64,000 nt of DNA from Aptenodytes patagonicus (taxonomy: Eukaryota > Chordata > Aves > Sphenisciformes > Spheniscidae), in assembly GCF_965638725.1 (NCBI RefSeq), contig NC_134970.1, positions 8,104,001 to 8,168,000 on the forward strand, written 5' to 3'. This document shows, piece by piece, positions 34,155-47,500 of this stretch. The first letter of the stretch is position 1, and every line of letters starts with the position of its first letter. Both the position numbers and the translations under genes were made by a program. The notes beneath the pieces are model-generated. The model saw nothing but the letters and a program-made list of their open reading frames with translations, was not told the origin of the DNA and made no database searches.

Positions 34155-34765
34155 TTGCTAGGTGCTCCAAAGAGCCTTGCCTTGTTTGCTACGCTGGGCT
34201 GGAGCTTGATTTGGGTGGTTGGCCTTATCCAACGCTGTGGGCAAGCTGTAAGGACTGCTTCACATATTCTCATGGACACTGGCCATCCCTGGGACCCACA
34301 CTCGTAATAGAGGTCTGCTTTCCCCGAGTGGCCTCGCTTAATGTGCAGCCACTCAGCCAACCGTCCCCAATCTTCCTTTTTGCTATCTACTACCTTAATT
34401 TGGGCTAGGTGATCTACCTGTTGACTCCATTTTGCAGCGGTGGTCCCATTTCTTGCATGGCCTTTTACCCATCCCACCTTTAGGGGTCGTGATCCGCCTA
34501 TTTCTAACAATCGCTGCCGGTCTCCAGCTCTCCAGGCTTCTGTACGGCCTGCTTCCCACTGATTGGATTCCCATTGGCATATCCACTCTGTGGCACCCTT
34601 ATAGGTTGCGTAGGAATCAGTGTAAATTTTGGCAGCACCATTCTCTGCTGCCAGCAGGAGGGCGCGCAACTCCCCTACCTGTGCGCTACCTTCCCGCTCC
34701 TCTGTAATCGCTTTCCCGGTACCAATTTCCAATGCCCCTGCTCTATATTGCCACCTGGATCCCAC
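34100..34765 (-). pseudogene. Provirus RNase H and integrase N terminus
   Basis: It encodes the RNase H motifs IYTDSYATYKGATEW and VGWVKGHARNGT, then a region like the integrase zinc-binding N terminus (HIKRGHSGKADLYY). It is in a different register from the reverse transcriptase segments, so a frameshift has occurred between them. Confidence 0.78.
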
Positions 34766-34943
34766 TCAGTGGGCAGGTGCATCTGTGAACCACACTCCCT
34801 GTATACCTGAGCCTGTGGTCAGTTCGGGTGCCTCTTTGATCGCGGAAGGTTTATAGGGTTGGCCCAGCAAAACCGGATCCAGATTCACAGCTTGTTGGAG
34901 CTTAGAGGCTTTGACCGGGCCCTCTCTTAATGACAGTAACTGA

Positions 34944-35858
34944 CTAACTCCCTCCAGATAGGCATACCACTTCCGTATCGTGTGATCCCTTGAGGATAGA
35001 ATTTAGCAGAGGAAAAGGGCCTCGTACTATAATGTCTTGCGAAGTACGTAACCTCTCCGCCTCCTTAACTGCCCTGGTAAGTGAGAAGAGTCCCTTCTCC
35101 CACTCTGAGTACCGTTGTTCAGCTTCCTTGAATGAGGTAGAAGAGAATAATAAAGGTCTAGCCGGCCCCCTCGGTCCCTTTTGGAATATACCGCAATAGG
35201 AGGCATGTTCTGCAGACCCCCATTCTGCCCTCAACGGGTCTTGTGAGTGTAGTGGGCCTAGCCTCCGACAGGTCTTAAGTTCATCCTTCAGGACATTAAG
35301 GGCCTCTGTATGTCGTGGAGTCCAATCCCATTCCTTATTCTTTCGGAGCAAGTCATATAAAGGGCGAGCATTCACCGAAAAACCCCGGTGTATGTTCTCT
35401 CCAATAGCCCACTGTACCCAACAGTGGCTGTAATTCTGTCTTATTGCCTGGAGTTTGCCCTTTCTCAATAGCCGGTAGAGTGGCATGGGGCATCGCAACT
35501 GCTCCAGCTATCCACCAAGCTCCTAGGAATTTAATTTCGTGTCCGGGAACTCGACATTTGGAAGGTGGAATGTCAACTCGTTCTACATGGCTTCGGCCAG
35601 TTGCTCTACCTGTTCTTTATTATCTCCACCAACTAGGATGTCGTCTACGTACTGACATATGTGGACGCCTGACAGCACCTTCACTGTGTCGGGGAGTTTG
35701 GCCAAGGCATTGTGGGCAATAGCGGGGGAGTGTTTGTATCCTTGTGGGAGTCGATTAAAGGTGTATCGCGTCCCTTCCCAAGTAAAGGCAAACTGAGGCT
35801 TATCCTCTTCTCCTAGTGGGATCATGAAAAACATACCCTTGACATCCAGGGTGGCCAT
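34944..35858 (-). pseudogene. Provirus reverse transcriptase
   Basis: Two segments in one register (35583-35858 and 34944-35498). The first has LDVKGMFFMIPL, FTWEGTRYTFNRLPQGY and the catalytic QYVDDILVG (YVDD about 35640-35655). The second has the thumb/connection region with RPLYDLLRKNKEWDWTP and RPLLFSSTSFKEAEQRYSEW. Stops lie between them. The pattern FAFTWxGxxYTFxxLPQGYxxSP is typical of ERV-L/spuma-like enzymes. Confidence 0.85.
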
Positions 35859-35955
35859 CCACGGGTGGGCAGCTGCCTGTATTGCTGTTACTATGGAGGT
35901 TAGACTTGGGACGGCAGCCGTTAGCAGCGGGGTATTATTGTTTCACCTTCGCCAG

Positions 35956-36546
35956 TCAATCGTTAGGCACCACCGCCCATCTGGCTTTACGAACTGGCCA
36001 GACTGGAGAATTATAGGGGGAGCGTGTGCGACTTATGATCTGTCTCTTCTCGAGGTCGCTAATTACCTCTGACATGCCCCGTTTAGCTGCGGTTGGTAGC
36101 GGATATTGAGAAACATAGGTTACTTTAGATTGCGGTCGTGTGGGAGCAAGCTGCAGGGTCCTAACATGGACGGCCTCTGCTCCTCTACCTCCAGAACTCC
36201 ACACCTTGCCATTAGGTAAATACCACCGCTTGCCCACTAATACATCAAATCCCAATATATTTCCCTCATAAGGGCTTGGAGCCACCTCCACGGCCATCAT
36301 TCGCTTTTCTCCAGGTAGCCAAAGTTGAGTCCGAGCTATGGGACATTTTTCTGCTGCACCCGCCACCCCTATTCTGTTTATCGTCTTTCTCGATGGTTTA
36401 ATTCCTAACTCATCGGCTTGTTGCTTATTTAGAACACTAATTTGGGCCCCTGTATCAATTAAGAACTCTAAACTTGTTCGCTTCAGACCCACGGGGGTAC
36501 GTATATAAGGTTCCTCGTCAGCAGACCATTGGCAGGAATTCACCAT
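35956..36546 (-). pseudogene. Provirus protease and start of reverse transcriptase
   Basis: The frame encodes the aspartic protease motif FLIDTGAQ (about residues 29-36 of the open stretch) and IGVAGAAEKCP. It then runs into the reverse transcriptase N terminus (PLPTAAKRGMSEVISDLEKR, SPYNSPVWPVRK). It is interrupted before the palm domain, which continues in another frame. Confidence 0.8.
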
Positions 36547-36581
36547 GCGGAGTGGGCGGCCCGAACCCCAAACCGCGGCTT

Positions 36582-37640
36582 CTAGTTTTTTAACTTGTTC
36601 AGTTCCCCTTGCAGGGACGCAAAAGGGTTAATTGTGTCTGTGCTATTGTGAGGGAGGGTGGTTGCCCGCGTTTTCCCTTGATCTTTGGTTTTCCCCTCAA
36701 GCAATTCCACCAGTTTCTGGCTGTGGTTGGTGGGCTGCCCGTGCAGCATCGCCCGGGGTACTCCCAGCACCAACGCTTTTCGCCAAAGGTCGTTCCTTCC
36801 CGGATCGTGGGCTCGAGCCGGTCTATCTCGGGAAGGTGCGGGCTCCCCGCGGGGAGGCCGTCCGGGGTGGGGGTTTCGGCTGGCTTGTCGAACCCTCCTA
36901 TTCCCGCCCGTCCACGCCACTGCCTGGATCAGTCCACCCCCTCTCATGCCCGTGAGGGACTATATGTCGTGTAACGTCTCCGCCCAAGTCAGCACGTGCG
37001 CGGGCGCGTTCTGAGGGTTTTGCCAATTGTGTTCTATGGCCCTCTGGATCCTTTCTCTGAGGGACTGAATGTGTATTTTTAGGGCGTCTGGTAGCCCTCT
37101 AATGAGAGGTCTAACGTGGCTGGGGTGCACCGGTGCAGCCGTCGGCACCCCTTGCTGCCCCCTCTCATACATTGCCTGGATACAAGCAGCCTTTTGTACT
37201 CCTCCCGCTAACTCCGACAGTCCTTTTACTCGGATGGTAAAAGGACTGGTAGGTAACAGGCTCCCCTCGCTCTTTGGAGTCCACACACCCAGCCCAATAA
37301 GCCACTCGGGACGTGATCGACTGGTCGCCTGCCGGCCCGTCACTCACAAACACTCCGGGTCCCCAGAATCCCCTAGCCTCGTCCTCGCTCAACAGTATCA
37401 CATCCCCCCCCGTTAAAGAAACACACCACAAATACTCGGTTTCCGTTTCTCCCGTCTACACGAGAACCTGGCTTGTAATTCACTGAGCTCACGTCCCGTC
37501 CGGGGGGTGGTAGGGACAGTGGTTCGGGGGTTCCCGCCCTGCGGACCTGTATGCTTCTCTGTTTTCATAAGAGGCCGCACTTCTTTTCCCTCCAACTCCT
37601 CCGTTTCCTCAGAACTATTTTCATCAGGGTCTCCCCACAT
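36582..37640 (-). pseudogene. Provirus gag remnant
   Basis: Three open segments (37413-37640, 36960-37343, 36582-36947) occupy the gag position in the same register but are separated by stops. The middle segment includes LRERIQRAIEHNW and a leucine- and Arg-containing helical stretch, compatible with capsid. The last segment is Arg-, Pro- and Gly-rich and has no CCHC knuckle. Identification rests mainly on position. Confidence 0.55.
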
Positions 37641-38032
37641 GTCCCCATCCCAATCCTCGGGATCTGCACCCGCAATTAGTTTTCGGATTTGGACAAGCTC
37701 GCTTGTGCTAGCATGATCTCAATTTTTTGTTCTAACAGAAACATCCGCTCTCTTTCTCTTTCCAGTTCTCCTTTTAAACAATCGATTTCTAACTGCTTCT
37801 TTAAATTGCTCTTTTCTAGTATTCCGGAATAATTGTAGTGATCTTGCGCTTTGAATTAGTCAGGCACCCAGAATGGCACACATGGTCCCTTTACCTTTAC
37901 CATTTCGATTAATCCTGTGGCATTGTTCTACTCACTGCGACCGCTGCTGTGTCGAACCACTTCTCCTTCACCCTTTTTATACCTGGGGGAGAAGGGCTAC
38001 ATCCGTGCCTCCATAGTAATTCCTCTATTGAC

Positions 38033-38055
38033 ACCATCCTGCCAACTACGCCAAT
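38033..38055 (-). other. Candidate primer binding site of the provirus
   Basis: Just inside the 5' LTR, the minus strand reads TTGGCGTAGTTGGCAGGATG, beginning with a TGG shortly after the LTR end as expected. The tRNA was not identified. Confidence 0.45.
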
Positions 38056-38059
38056 TTAA

Positions 38060-38535
38060 TGTCGCGGAGGCTCACGAAATCAAATTAGGCAGGTGATAGA
38101 TTCAAAACTAAACTGTATTTTAACCAAAATTGTTTAGCAGAAAACTAACTAGAAATGAGGCGTCAACACTCCGACAACATCAGTAAACCACAGGTTCAGG
38201 ATGGCGTACGAGGGATTAATACTGCACAGCCGGCTTTAGAAATGCGGATCCAAAATGTGCACAATCACTCAGCTATAAGATGAAGGCTCTCAACCTCGAG
38301 GAGTTTCCTTGGGTGGCGTCCCGACCCAAGGGGAGAGTCCCTGACTGCAGACCCGCTGCTCCGAGGAGGACCGGCTCAACTTGCCCTCCGGCGGGGCTCC
38401 ATTTATACCCTAGTCGAATCTGATCTGTGGTCAGTTTGAATTGGCTGAGGGCCTTAACCTTCCTACTCCTCACCCGAGGTGTATATGATGGTCTTAATGC
38501 CCCCAGTCTTTGTCAGGGCAGGTGCACCGGCCACA
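38060..38535 (-). repeat. 5' LTR of the minus-strand provirus
   Basis: Partner of 31128-31695. Over the first roughly 400 aligned bases I count about 15 differences. A segment of about 90 bases present in the 3' LTR is missing here, and the AATAAA signal of the 3' LTR is AATACA in this copy. TATAAA is conserved. Confidence 0.88.
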
Positions 38536-41500
38536 GCCCCGTCCAACCTCAATGATTCTGTGAAATCCAGACACAGAGATCTACTTTGGAATCACCATGA
38601 GAAGTTTAGTTACCGAACAAACCGATGGGAAAGATGTGTGGTAATACTCATGTGCGCGCACACCACGTGCAATTCCATGAGACTTTAAAGCACTTTGAAA
38701 ACAGCAAGCTCAAATGGGTTTTGCCGTCAGCCTCAAGCCGAGAGGCAGCATTCATCAGCCGACGCAGAGGAACAGGCTGGGAGTCAGCTAGAAAACTGTT
38801 CCCAGTTCTTCCCTTGTCATCCCTGGCTCAGGTGTGCAAGCCTGTGCACTGCTTTGTCTAGTTGCCGAGTTCTCATCCCGCTGCGATTCCACAGATAATG
38901 TGAACACAAAGGAGTTAAACAGGAAGACCTCTAGTTAATGGCATGGGAACCTGAAAGCTTATGACAACTTTTCTCCAAATATGGGCAATGCTGCTTAGAT
39001 TCTATCACCTAAGGAAGAGAAGGAAGAAGACAAATGGGGCAAAGGATTACACAGGAATGAAATATCAGGAAGGTACAAGAGACATTAAAAATATTGATAG
39101 GGGCCCTGGAAGACTACGTTGTAGTCAACTGACCTGTCCATACCCGACCGTGGGCATGAGGTCGCTGCTCCGACTTCCACTCTTCTCCCCTTCCCTGTCT
39201 CTTCCGCTGCAGTACTTTCTGACATTTCATTTCTTCTCTTGACCTTCAGGACATTGCAAACTCGGTATTGACTAAATTTGATTTTGACCTTTCTGTTTTA
39301 GAACAAAATTCAGAGTCAATTACATTCCTATTTCGCAAAATTGTTCACGTTTATACAACGAAAACCAAAAAATGATTCAGGAGTAAGAGAGTAGCTTCCT
39401 TCTTCAAACAGAAGAGAGGCACTGAGAGGCCATCCAGAGAATTATGCTCAACAGTTTTAAACAAAAAGTACTGCTTTCCAGGACATCCTATTTGCTCCAT
39501 CTTCAGAGGAGGGCCTAGGAATGTAATTAGCAGGAATGTAATGCTAGCAGACATAGAAGAAATTCTTTTGGGGAATTTGGACGTGACATCTTCACTAATT
39601 CACTCCCTCTTCAGACACTTACCCATACTGAAAACAAACCCACCCTGAGCTCTCATTAAACAAAAACTTTCCAAATAAGCTTAACTTTGTTGTTTATGAC
39701 ATATACAGTACCTAGGAAACTACTTAATTATTCAGAAATATCGACCTCATACAGACTCTCACAGTGAAGAAACCATTGGACAGCTCAGCTCAGACTTGCA
39801 GAAAATACATCTAACTGAAGCCGGCAGGGCTGTCGGGTCCTGAGGCAGGACCTCATTCAAAGTCCACTGGGATTGACAGGAAGATTTCTCGCAATTTGGA
39901 GGGTTCTAGGTGAGAATTCAGTGCCACTTTACATTGCCTGACTGACACCTAGAAACAGGAGAACTGTAGCATTGCCTATATAGATACATTCTGCTTCTCC
40001 AGACTATTTTGAATATAAATTTACAAAAAAAAATCCAAAACAACAAAACAGAAACACACACACAACTTACAAGCTCGTAACTGCCCTTGTTTACGTCTTT
40101 ACCTGTAACAGAGGTATTATAAAATTTGGTGAATATTTAGACTGGACTTTCTTTAACCAACTTAAAAGTACACTTTTGCATTGCACCTCACCTTCTGAGA
40201 ACAAGATAAACTACTTAGAAACAATGCTGGACTTGCATATGCTATGCTGAAATTGAAAAACAGCAAATACAGCTCTTTCAGAACTAGAATTCCTGGCTAT
40301 GAATACCACATGTCGATGGGATGGGGACAATTGCTTTTCTTGAAGGAGACGAAGGAGTCTTCAGAAGAGAAGGAACCGAAGAACTGTGAGCATCACTCTG
40401 TGTTTTGGGCACCAGGTGGAAGATGCAAGGACATCTGGAGCATAGCCTCCAGCAGAGAATATTGGCCAGCTAACCTCTGACGCATGGGATCAATACGTAT
40501 TTTCCTGGAGAAAAATCCCTGCCAACAGAAACTCGAAACATCAGTGCCTGAAAGTAACAGGACGTTATGCTGTGCATAATTTTAGAATAGCAACGCTGTA
40601 CAACTATCTGGGGAGGGCAATTAAATACTGGAGCAAGGCGTACAGGACAGTGAGTGAATTCTCCACGTTTAGAAGTTTTTACATCCAAACATGGTATGTT
40701 TGATAGGGGACGCTACACGCAAGCAAATGGGTGAGACTAAGAAATGAATCGTGGTCCCTTTTATAAAGGAGACCAGACTAAGCAGTCGTAAGAAAAAACA
40801 GCAACTTTTCTCAGGGACCAATAATCGGAACAGGAAATAGTAAGAACAAACACTCAGTTTTCACAACAGAGGAGGTTAAATGTAGAGTCCCACAGGGGTC
40901 TCAGCTGGGGCCTGAGGCTGTTCAGGGAATTCACAGAAAACCTGGAAAATGAGACACTAGTGAGGTGAGAACATTTGCCAATTATACGAAAGACGTTACT
41001 ACCATTACTACCAGTGTTACAATCAGTATTTAGAAAAACAAATGCATTCTTTCTTTAGGAAAACAGAAACAAAGAGCGTGAAGTTCAATGTCAACAAACG
41101 TAGTCGAGCACAAGGAAGAAAAACATGCATTCCATATGCATGTGCTGGCTCCAGCCTAGCTACTGACATGAAAGAATGAAGGTTGGGAGCCACTGGGCAT
41201 TGCTTCATAAAAATACTAGCTGAAGAATCAGCAATGGCTGAAAAGGCAAAGAGAGATTCAGGACACTGTAGAAAAGCAATACAGGACAAAAGAGAACGCA
41301 TTGTTCTGCTCTATTTCAAATCCACCGTACAGCCATACTGCACGCAGTTTTGCTCCCTCTAATTCAAAGATACAGTAGATGAAGGGAAAGTGAAAAGCAA
41401 GATACAGATCACAGATGTTTCCAGAAATCATCCAAACGTAACCATAGTGACTTACCACAAGATACGTTTTGCTGAAATGAGTTGAGTTCTCGATACACAG

Positions 41501-44500
41501 TGCAAATGTGTAAGGCACAAGATGGACATTCTCATGTTTCAATCTCATCTTTAATACTCTCTCCCATTTACTCAAACCTGAGAACAACGATAAGACTTAA
41601 GAACAAAGCACTGACATTTCAAAGGAGCAGGAGTCCTGACAACGTCTTCTTGTAAAGCTTCAAAAGTCACACCACACTGAACAGATGTATAAGGGAGCAA
41701 ATACAACCTGTCGGTGTGAACTTTGTGAAAAAACACTAGTAACGCATTACAAGAAACACTCAGCCAGGTGACACTCTCCCATCAGTCACGTGTATTAATA
41801 GTGTTGTGTTTCCTTGACTGCATTTGCCTTCAGTCCCGACATCCTCCCACAAGAAACAACGTGCCAGGCTCTTCCAACCCGAGGAAGAAAACCTCATCAG
41901 CTTTCCTAACCAAAAAGTAATTCTTCTAAAAATTATTTTTAAAGTTGAAAAGGACTAGGATTCGTAGGAGTAGCATCAGTACATTTACCTCACAGTTCAA
42001 AATGGGAGGAAAAAACATAATTGACATGACAACCGCCACAGTTACAGACGTTACAGAACAGTTACAGTTACGGACGCTCCTTCCTGGGGGGGCAGTTCTG
42101 ACACCAAGGAGCTCATGCGTGCAAGAACGGATGACGCTAGACAGCAGTCTCCTTACATGCCTCTGATCTCAGGAAGAAACAGGTAAAATGAATACTTTCA
42201 GTCCGTTTGCTAGCAGAAACTGACATCCTGAGGACTGGCGATGGAGCCCAAGACTTGCCTAGATGAAACCTGACACAATCGGTTCCTTTAAGGGATGAAA
42301 TTGGTCGTTTGAGTTTGGCTTCAAGGACTCCCACAGCTGGTGATTAACTAAGATTTACGCTACAGCCCGACACACAGATTGCAGGACAACTCATCGCGCC
42401 AGGCCTCTGAGCTTGCAGTTCTCATCGGGGCCCAGTGCTGGCTGAGCATGTGGGTGGACTTCCAAGTTCCAGAAATACATACTCGTGAATCAAACGCTCC
42501 TCAAGCACGCAGGCAAAACTAGCTGAGCTTTCGAGAAGCAAACCAACAACGAGCCTTTGTTTGTTTGGGTGCTTCCTGCCTGAAGAGGCTCTTGGCTACT
42601 TTCTCGTCCTGGCAGTAACAGGAGTAAGTTGCTATCACACATACCAGCTTCTGACAGAGGAAGAGGACGACCTCGTTCTTGCCTGTCATTACGAGGTGTG
42701 GCAATAAGGCAGTCTTCCAAGACTGGGAGGCGGAAACGCCTGGGTGTTCATTACTCCGGGGCACCCAGAATCACAGGAGATGATGCCAGAGGGCCTGATC
42801 TGATTCACAAATTGACACACCTTAGGACGGAAGAGGCCTCTCATTCAACTAACTTACTTTTCTCTTCAACAAGAGCATCAGGAGAGTAACTTCTTCTTAA
42901 CCCTTTACACTACAGCAACTACAACAGAAACATTAATTAACGGTTACCATTTCTTTAATTTAATTATTGTCAATTCAAATTAATAAGCTGCAGAATATGC
43001 AGCAGACATGGCTAAATTCTGTCCAGTTGCGCAGGCAGGAAGAAAGAGATGAAGGCTAGCTGGGCCCTTGGTGCACTCTGATGAAAGAACATCTAGGAGG
43101 AGGAGCCTGTAGTAAAGCTGCCGGCCAGAATAATCCAATCTCAAATGCCTCAGCACTTACATACCAAAAGTGAAATCCCCAGGAAACTACACTCAGCAAA
43201 ACCTGTGCATGCCAATATTCAAATATTAGCTTCTCTATGCCTATGCTGTGCAACGGCACAAAGCTTTTACAGCGCTGTCTTTTGAGAGCAGGCCAGACTG
43301 ACGGCAGCTAAATGCCCCTGTAAACTTTAGGCTAGAAGGAAAAACTCTGGTGGCTGGTCCCAAAGGAGTAAGGGGGATGAGCAAAATAAGGGGAATACTG
43401 CGTGGAGGACATTTGCTTCACCCTTATTTCTAGACTACAAAGACTACATTGAAGACGGGACTGGGATAACTGCATGACAATCCTGCAGGCTTTGTGTGTT
43501 CAAAAGCCTGTCTAGGCTTCCAGCTACCTCACCTCAACTACTTCTCCTCGTAAAACTCACTCTGTGAGGTGCTTTTTGCTTCTCGCCGCCATCTATGTGG
43601 GTACGTAAGCACATACTCACGCTTGCTCCCACCCAAGAACAACTTTTATACTCAACATCCCTCTAGGCAACATAAGATTTCATGGGAACACTATCCTGTT
43701 CTCTCAAGTTCAAGCTCAAACTTCTTCCTATACAGACTGAAGACGGCTTTGCAGGTACAATCCGTCCCCAGAGTCTCACGGATGTGATTTAGTCCTAGTG
43801 TACCTTACAAGAAAACTACTGCGGTCTTCTCTACTAGTGGGCCAACGTTGCTGAGCCTGTAAGGAGTGTTTTACGTTTTATTAACCTTTCTGAGCAATGC
43901 GCTAGCTTTGCTTGCAATCGCACTCGGTGGCCTTCCTGGGACTTTATATAGACACGTTCATTTTCTCTGGCTAAGTCTGATTTGGAACGCAGGGGTGTTC
44001 ATCTGAAAACACTGCAGAACACTCTTTTCACATCAGTTCTCTCTGGTGAAGGCAACAACTGCGGAGGATCTTCAGCTAACGTAAAGCTGCAAAGCTCAAA
44101 GGAGTTGTACTCCAGCGAAAGATCTGCACACTACTAGACATGAATGTCGAATTAAGCAATGCCCAACAGATACAAGTCATCGAATCTTTTCTTTTGTGAG
44201 TAGGAAAGAAAGGATACACAGAAAGATAGGGAAGTGGTCTGTAGAAAATGGATGTAAATCATCAAGATTTCCAGGGATTATTCGAATCGCTTCCTGGAGA
44301 GGCCAAAAAAAGGAAGGAAGGAAGAATAGTAACAATACAGCCACAATTCCACTGTCAAGTACAGTTTCAAGGCTTGGGAAAAATTTAAAATTCCTTTACA
44401 GTTTGCATGAATCATGGAAGAGCAGGTTCGCGATATTTTGCTGTTCTTCCTCCCCTTCTTCGCCCCGCTCCCTCCCATCACCTTAGAGTGCACCGCACTA

Positions 44501-47500
44501 ACAGACTCATAGAAATTGAAGGGAATGAGCATCTTAATCTTGAATTAACATAGAAGCATTACTATGGAGAGTGGAGGTGTGCTTTTAAACTTAAGAAGTT
44601 GTAAATGTAAGAAGTCTCCTTTTTTCCAGCAAAACACATGTAGGATTGACCTGTTTCAAAAATAAACATATTCCTCTTTTTCTGAATATTGACCCAACTC
44701 AGTTACAAAGGAACTGTAATTCAGCCCCAACAAACGCCTGCTTTACGAACGGGAAACTTTTTCTCGTAACACCTTTCAAGACCTTTCTAGTAACACCATA
44801 ATTTTCCATATCAATTGAAATCAGCACGTTTTCTTCAATAATATTTATAATGCCATTACTGTACTCTGAAGATTTTTTTTAAATTAAGAAACAGGAGCAT
44901 TTTTAAGCAGGCAATAGATTTGTCTCATTTCCTCGGGAATGGAAGGGGCTTTCTTCTGTCTCAGGAAGAAGATGGCAACAACAGAACTCATTGTTTGTGA
45001 CCAAGCACCTCTGTCTTCCAGGCTATCGCGATGCCATTCTGCTCAAGGGACTAAAAGACGGAACCGGCAGGACGTCTCCCTTAATCCCCTCCACGGTGCA
45101 AACCTGCAGAGGAACGGGCCTTCACAGCATTGGAGCTAGGCCCTGTGATGCTGGGAGTTGTGTACGGCCTGCATCAAACTGCGTTCCCAAAGAGTAACTA
45201 CATCTTTTGTAAGCCATCTTCTCAAAAGTTGTTTGCTGCTAGGTATCGGCCAACAATAAAACGCACAGGGAGAGAGAAGGTCTTAAAGAAAATGCGAACC
45301 CATTAAAAAGTAAACAAATCACACAAATGTCCCTTGGAAATAAGTAAATGAAGTGGAGCGTAAGGAATTATGGCATGCAACTATTCTCTGGTCTATGCTC
45401 TGGTAGGCAGCCATTCTCATGTCCTCCACATTCAGGGGCCCCAGCCAGATCTTGCTCAGAGATGAGAACTTTCCTTCCTCTTCAGAAAGGCTCTCTCCTT
45501 GCTTGACACGGAACAAGTTAATGAAAGGAATTACACAGCGCCCCGCAGCAGAAGGACAGATACCACCCACCCAAGACTTCTGCTGTGGTCATGAAATCTT
45601 CATGAATCAGCAGGGAAACAAAAGTACGATTCAGGAAGGGACGTTGCCGTGGTGACGAGGAAACAACGGTGGAAAGAATGGAAGAAAGCAAGGCACCACC
45701 CAGGGCCTCAGGACAAGGATGTCGGAGCTGCTACCTGACTGCGGGGGGATTCATTGGTTGGGTTGGGGGGAGCTTGGGGAGGAGGGGTTGATTATTTTCT
45801 TTTAAGCCTGGAGTGTAGAGATGCAAAAACGGAGTCATCTTTGAATCGTTAAGGGAAGAACCTTCATTGTTACTTGTTTTTCTCTGGGGATTCAGGAGAC
45901 CTTCAGTGAAGACGGCCTTCCTCTACCAAAAGCCTGCGCACACGGGTAGGCAATCAGCTCTACGATCAGCTGGGATCAGCTCTCGCAACTCTTTCAATGT
46001 TCTTTTGGGAACCTGTCCTCAGATCGGTCACCATCTTATTGTGGGCAAAAGGAGTTTCACTTCCCAAATCTGCAGGCTAACCGACAGCATTGCTTTGGGC
46101 ATAAGGCTATGTAGGCACTTGGGACTTACTCCTTTACTCTCTCTTATGAACTGGGAGTGAATCCAGATGCTTTCAATAAGCAACCTGTATTCACCACAAA
46201 CCATGACACGATGGGGAAGAGTTTCACGAGTTTCGCTGTAAAAGGAGTTGCTTTTGCTATATGTTTGACCATGTTGATCTTCCTCTCCAAAATCAACACA
46301 GAGAACAAAACAAGGAGGAAGGTTAATCCTCCTGGATCTGACGCTATTCCAGCAAAATGCTAATAAGCAAAGCTAAAGAAACAATTGCGTTTCTATTCAT
46401 CCCAAAATAAAGTCATGCAGCAGAATTTCAAAGAGCCGGCCTACTGCTACAAAGGAAAAAGGAGACCAGCGTTGCACGACATTTAATGTAGCTTCAGGTC
46501 TGGAGACAGCCTAATTGGCATGATGTTCATAGCGCATTCTCTTCAGTTCTTCTGCAGCTAACAGCAGTCACTTCCAGAGTAAACCCAGGCTCTGGCAATG
46601 GCTGTGCACGTCTGGTTGCAAAAGGAAATCCACTCCCACTCATAAAGCCACTCTACAGGCAGATGCTTGAGTCATTGCCTATGGCATTTTAGTCCTGCCG
46701 CAACCTCACTGGCATGAAAACAGGGTTGTCGGGATGGCACAATGCTGGTCTGTTTCTCTTATCAGCAGGGATACTTGCTGACTCAAAAGGATCTCAGTTT
46801 CAGCATGGTTGCCACCATCTGAAAAGAGATTTAACCTCAACAAGTTTACAAGACCTTCCAAAAGCCTTTGAGGGCATCAACCTTGAACTGCTGTCTGCTG
46901 ACGATCACAGCCTTGAAGGATGTACACAGGGAGCCAGATTATGCTGAGCCACTGCTTTGGGGTTTTTTTAATTACTATTTATGAATACCATCATTATTAA
47001 TTATTTATCAGAGGCTGACACAGCAACAAATCCTCAACTTTCAGACCAAGTTTGAGCTCTACAGAACACTCCTTCAGCAGGACACGATCTATAAGCACCT
47101 GGTTTGGAATACTACCCTTAAACCTGAGCAGCTCCATCTTCTTGTGCCAGAGTAGCTCAAACTTCTGTGATTACTATAGCCCGCAGCCTCCAGGATTCTG
47201 AGTCCCCTCTCAAATTAAAAGCTCCAGAGCTCCTTGAGTGAGCTGGTCAAGGTTTTGCCCACTCGCAAAAGCACTTGCCCATCATCTCTGTGTTAATGTG
47301 ACCAGCAGACACAAGCAGATTCCTCCAGGGCAATACCCTCAGGGAAAGTCTTTTTTTCACCTCTGAAAGATCACCCTCTTTTCTTGTTTGGCATCTCCCC
47401 CATCTCACCAGACCACTCAGCACCCTGTGCTTTCGTTACTTTGCTGGCTACTAACTAGGACTTCCTATCTGAGGCTTACCACACAACTGTTACCTCCCAC

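Larger units (their letters stand above)
31128..38535 (-). mobile_element. Near full-length endogenous provirus with env, coding frames broken
   Basis: Two related LTRs bound an internal region in the order gag, protease, reverse transcriptase, RNase H, integrase, env, all on the minus strand. The 5' LTR is at 38060-38535 and the 3' LTR at 31128-31695. Coding regions carry in-frame stops and at least four frame changes, so nothing complete can be made. The reverse transcriptase resembles ERV-L/spuma-like enzymes, and no zinc knuckle was seen in Gag, which also fits that group, but an env gene is unusual there. The classification is uncertain. No target-site duplication is evident. Confidence 0.88.

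Noticed and set aside
45643..45656. RFX-like GTTGCCGTGGTGAC in the AT-rich island
   Set aside because: The second half-site is mismatched and there is no promoter-like context.
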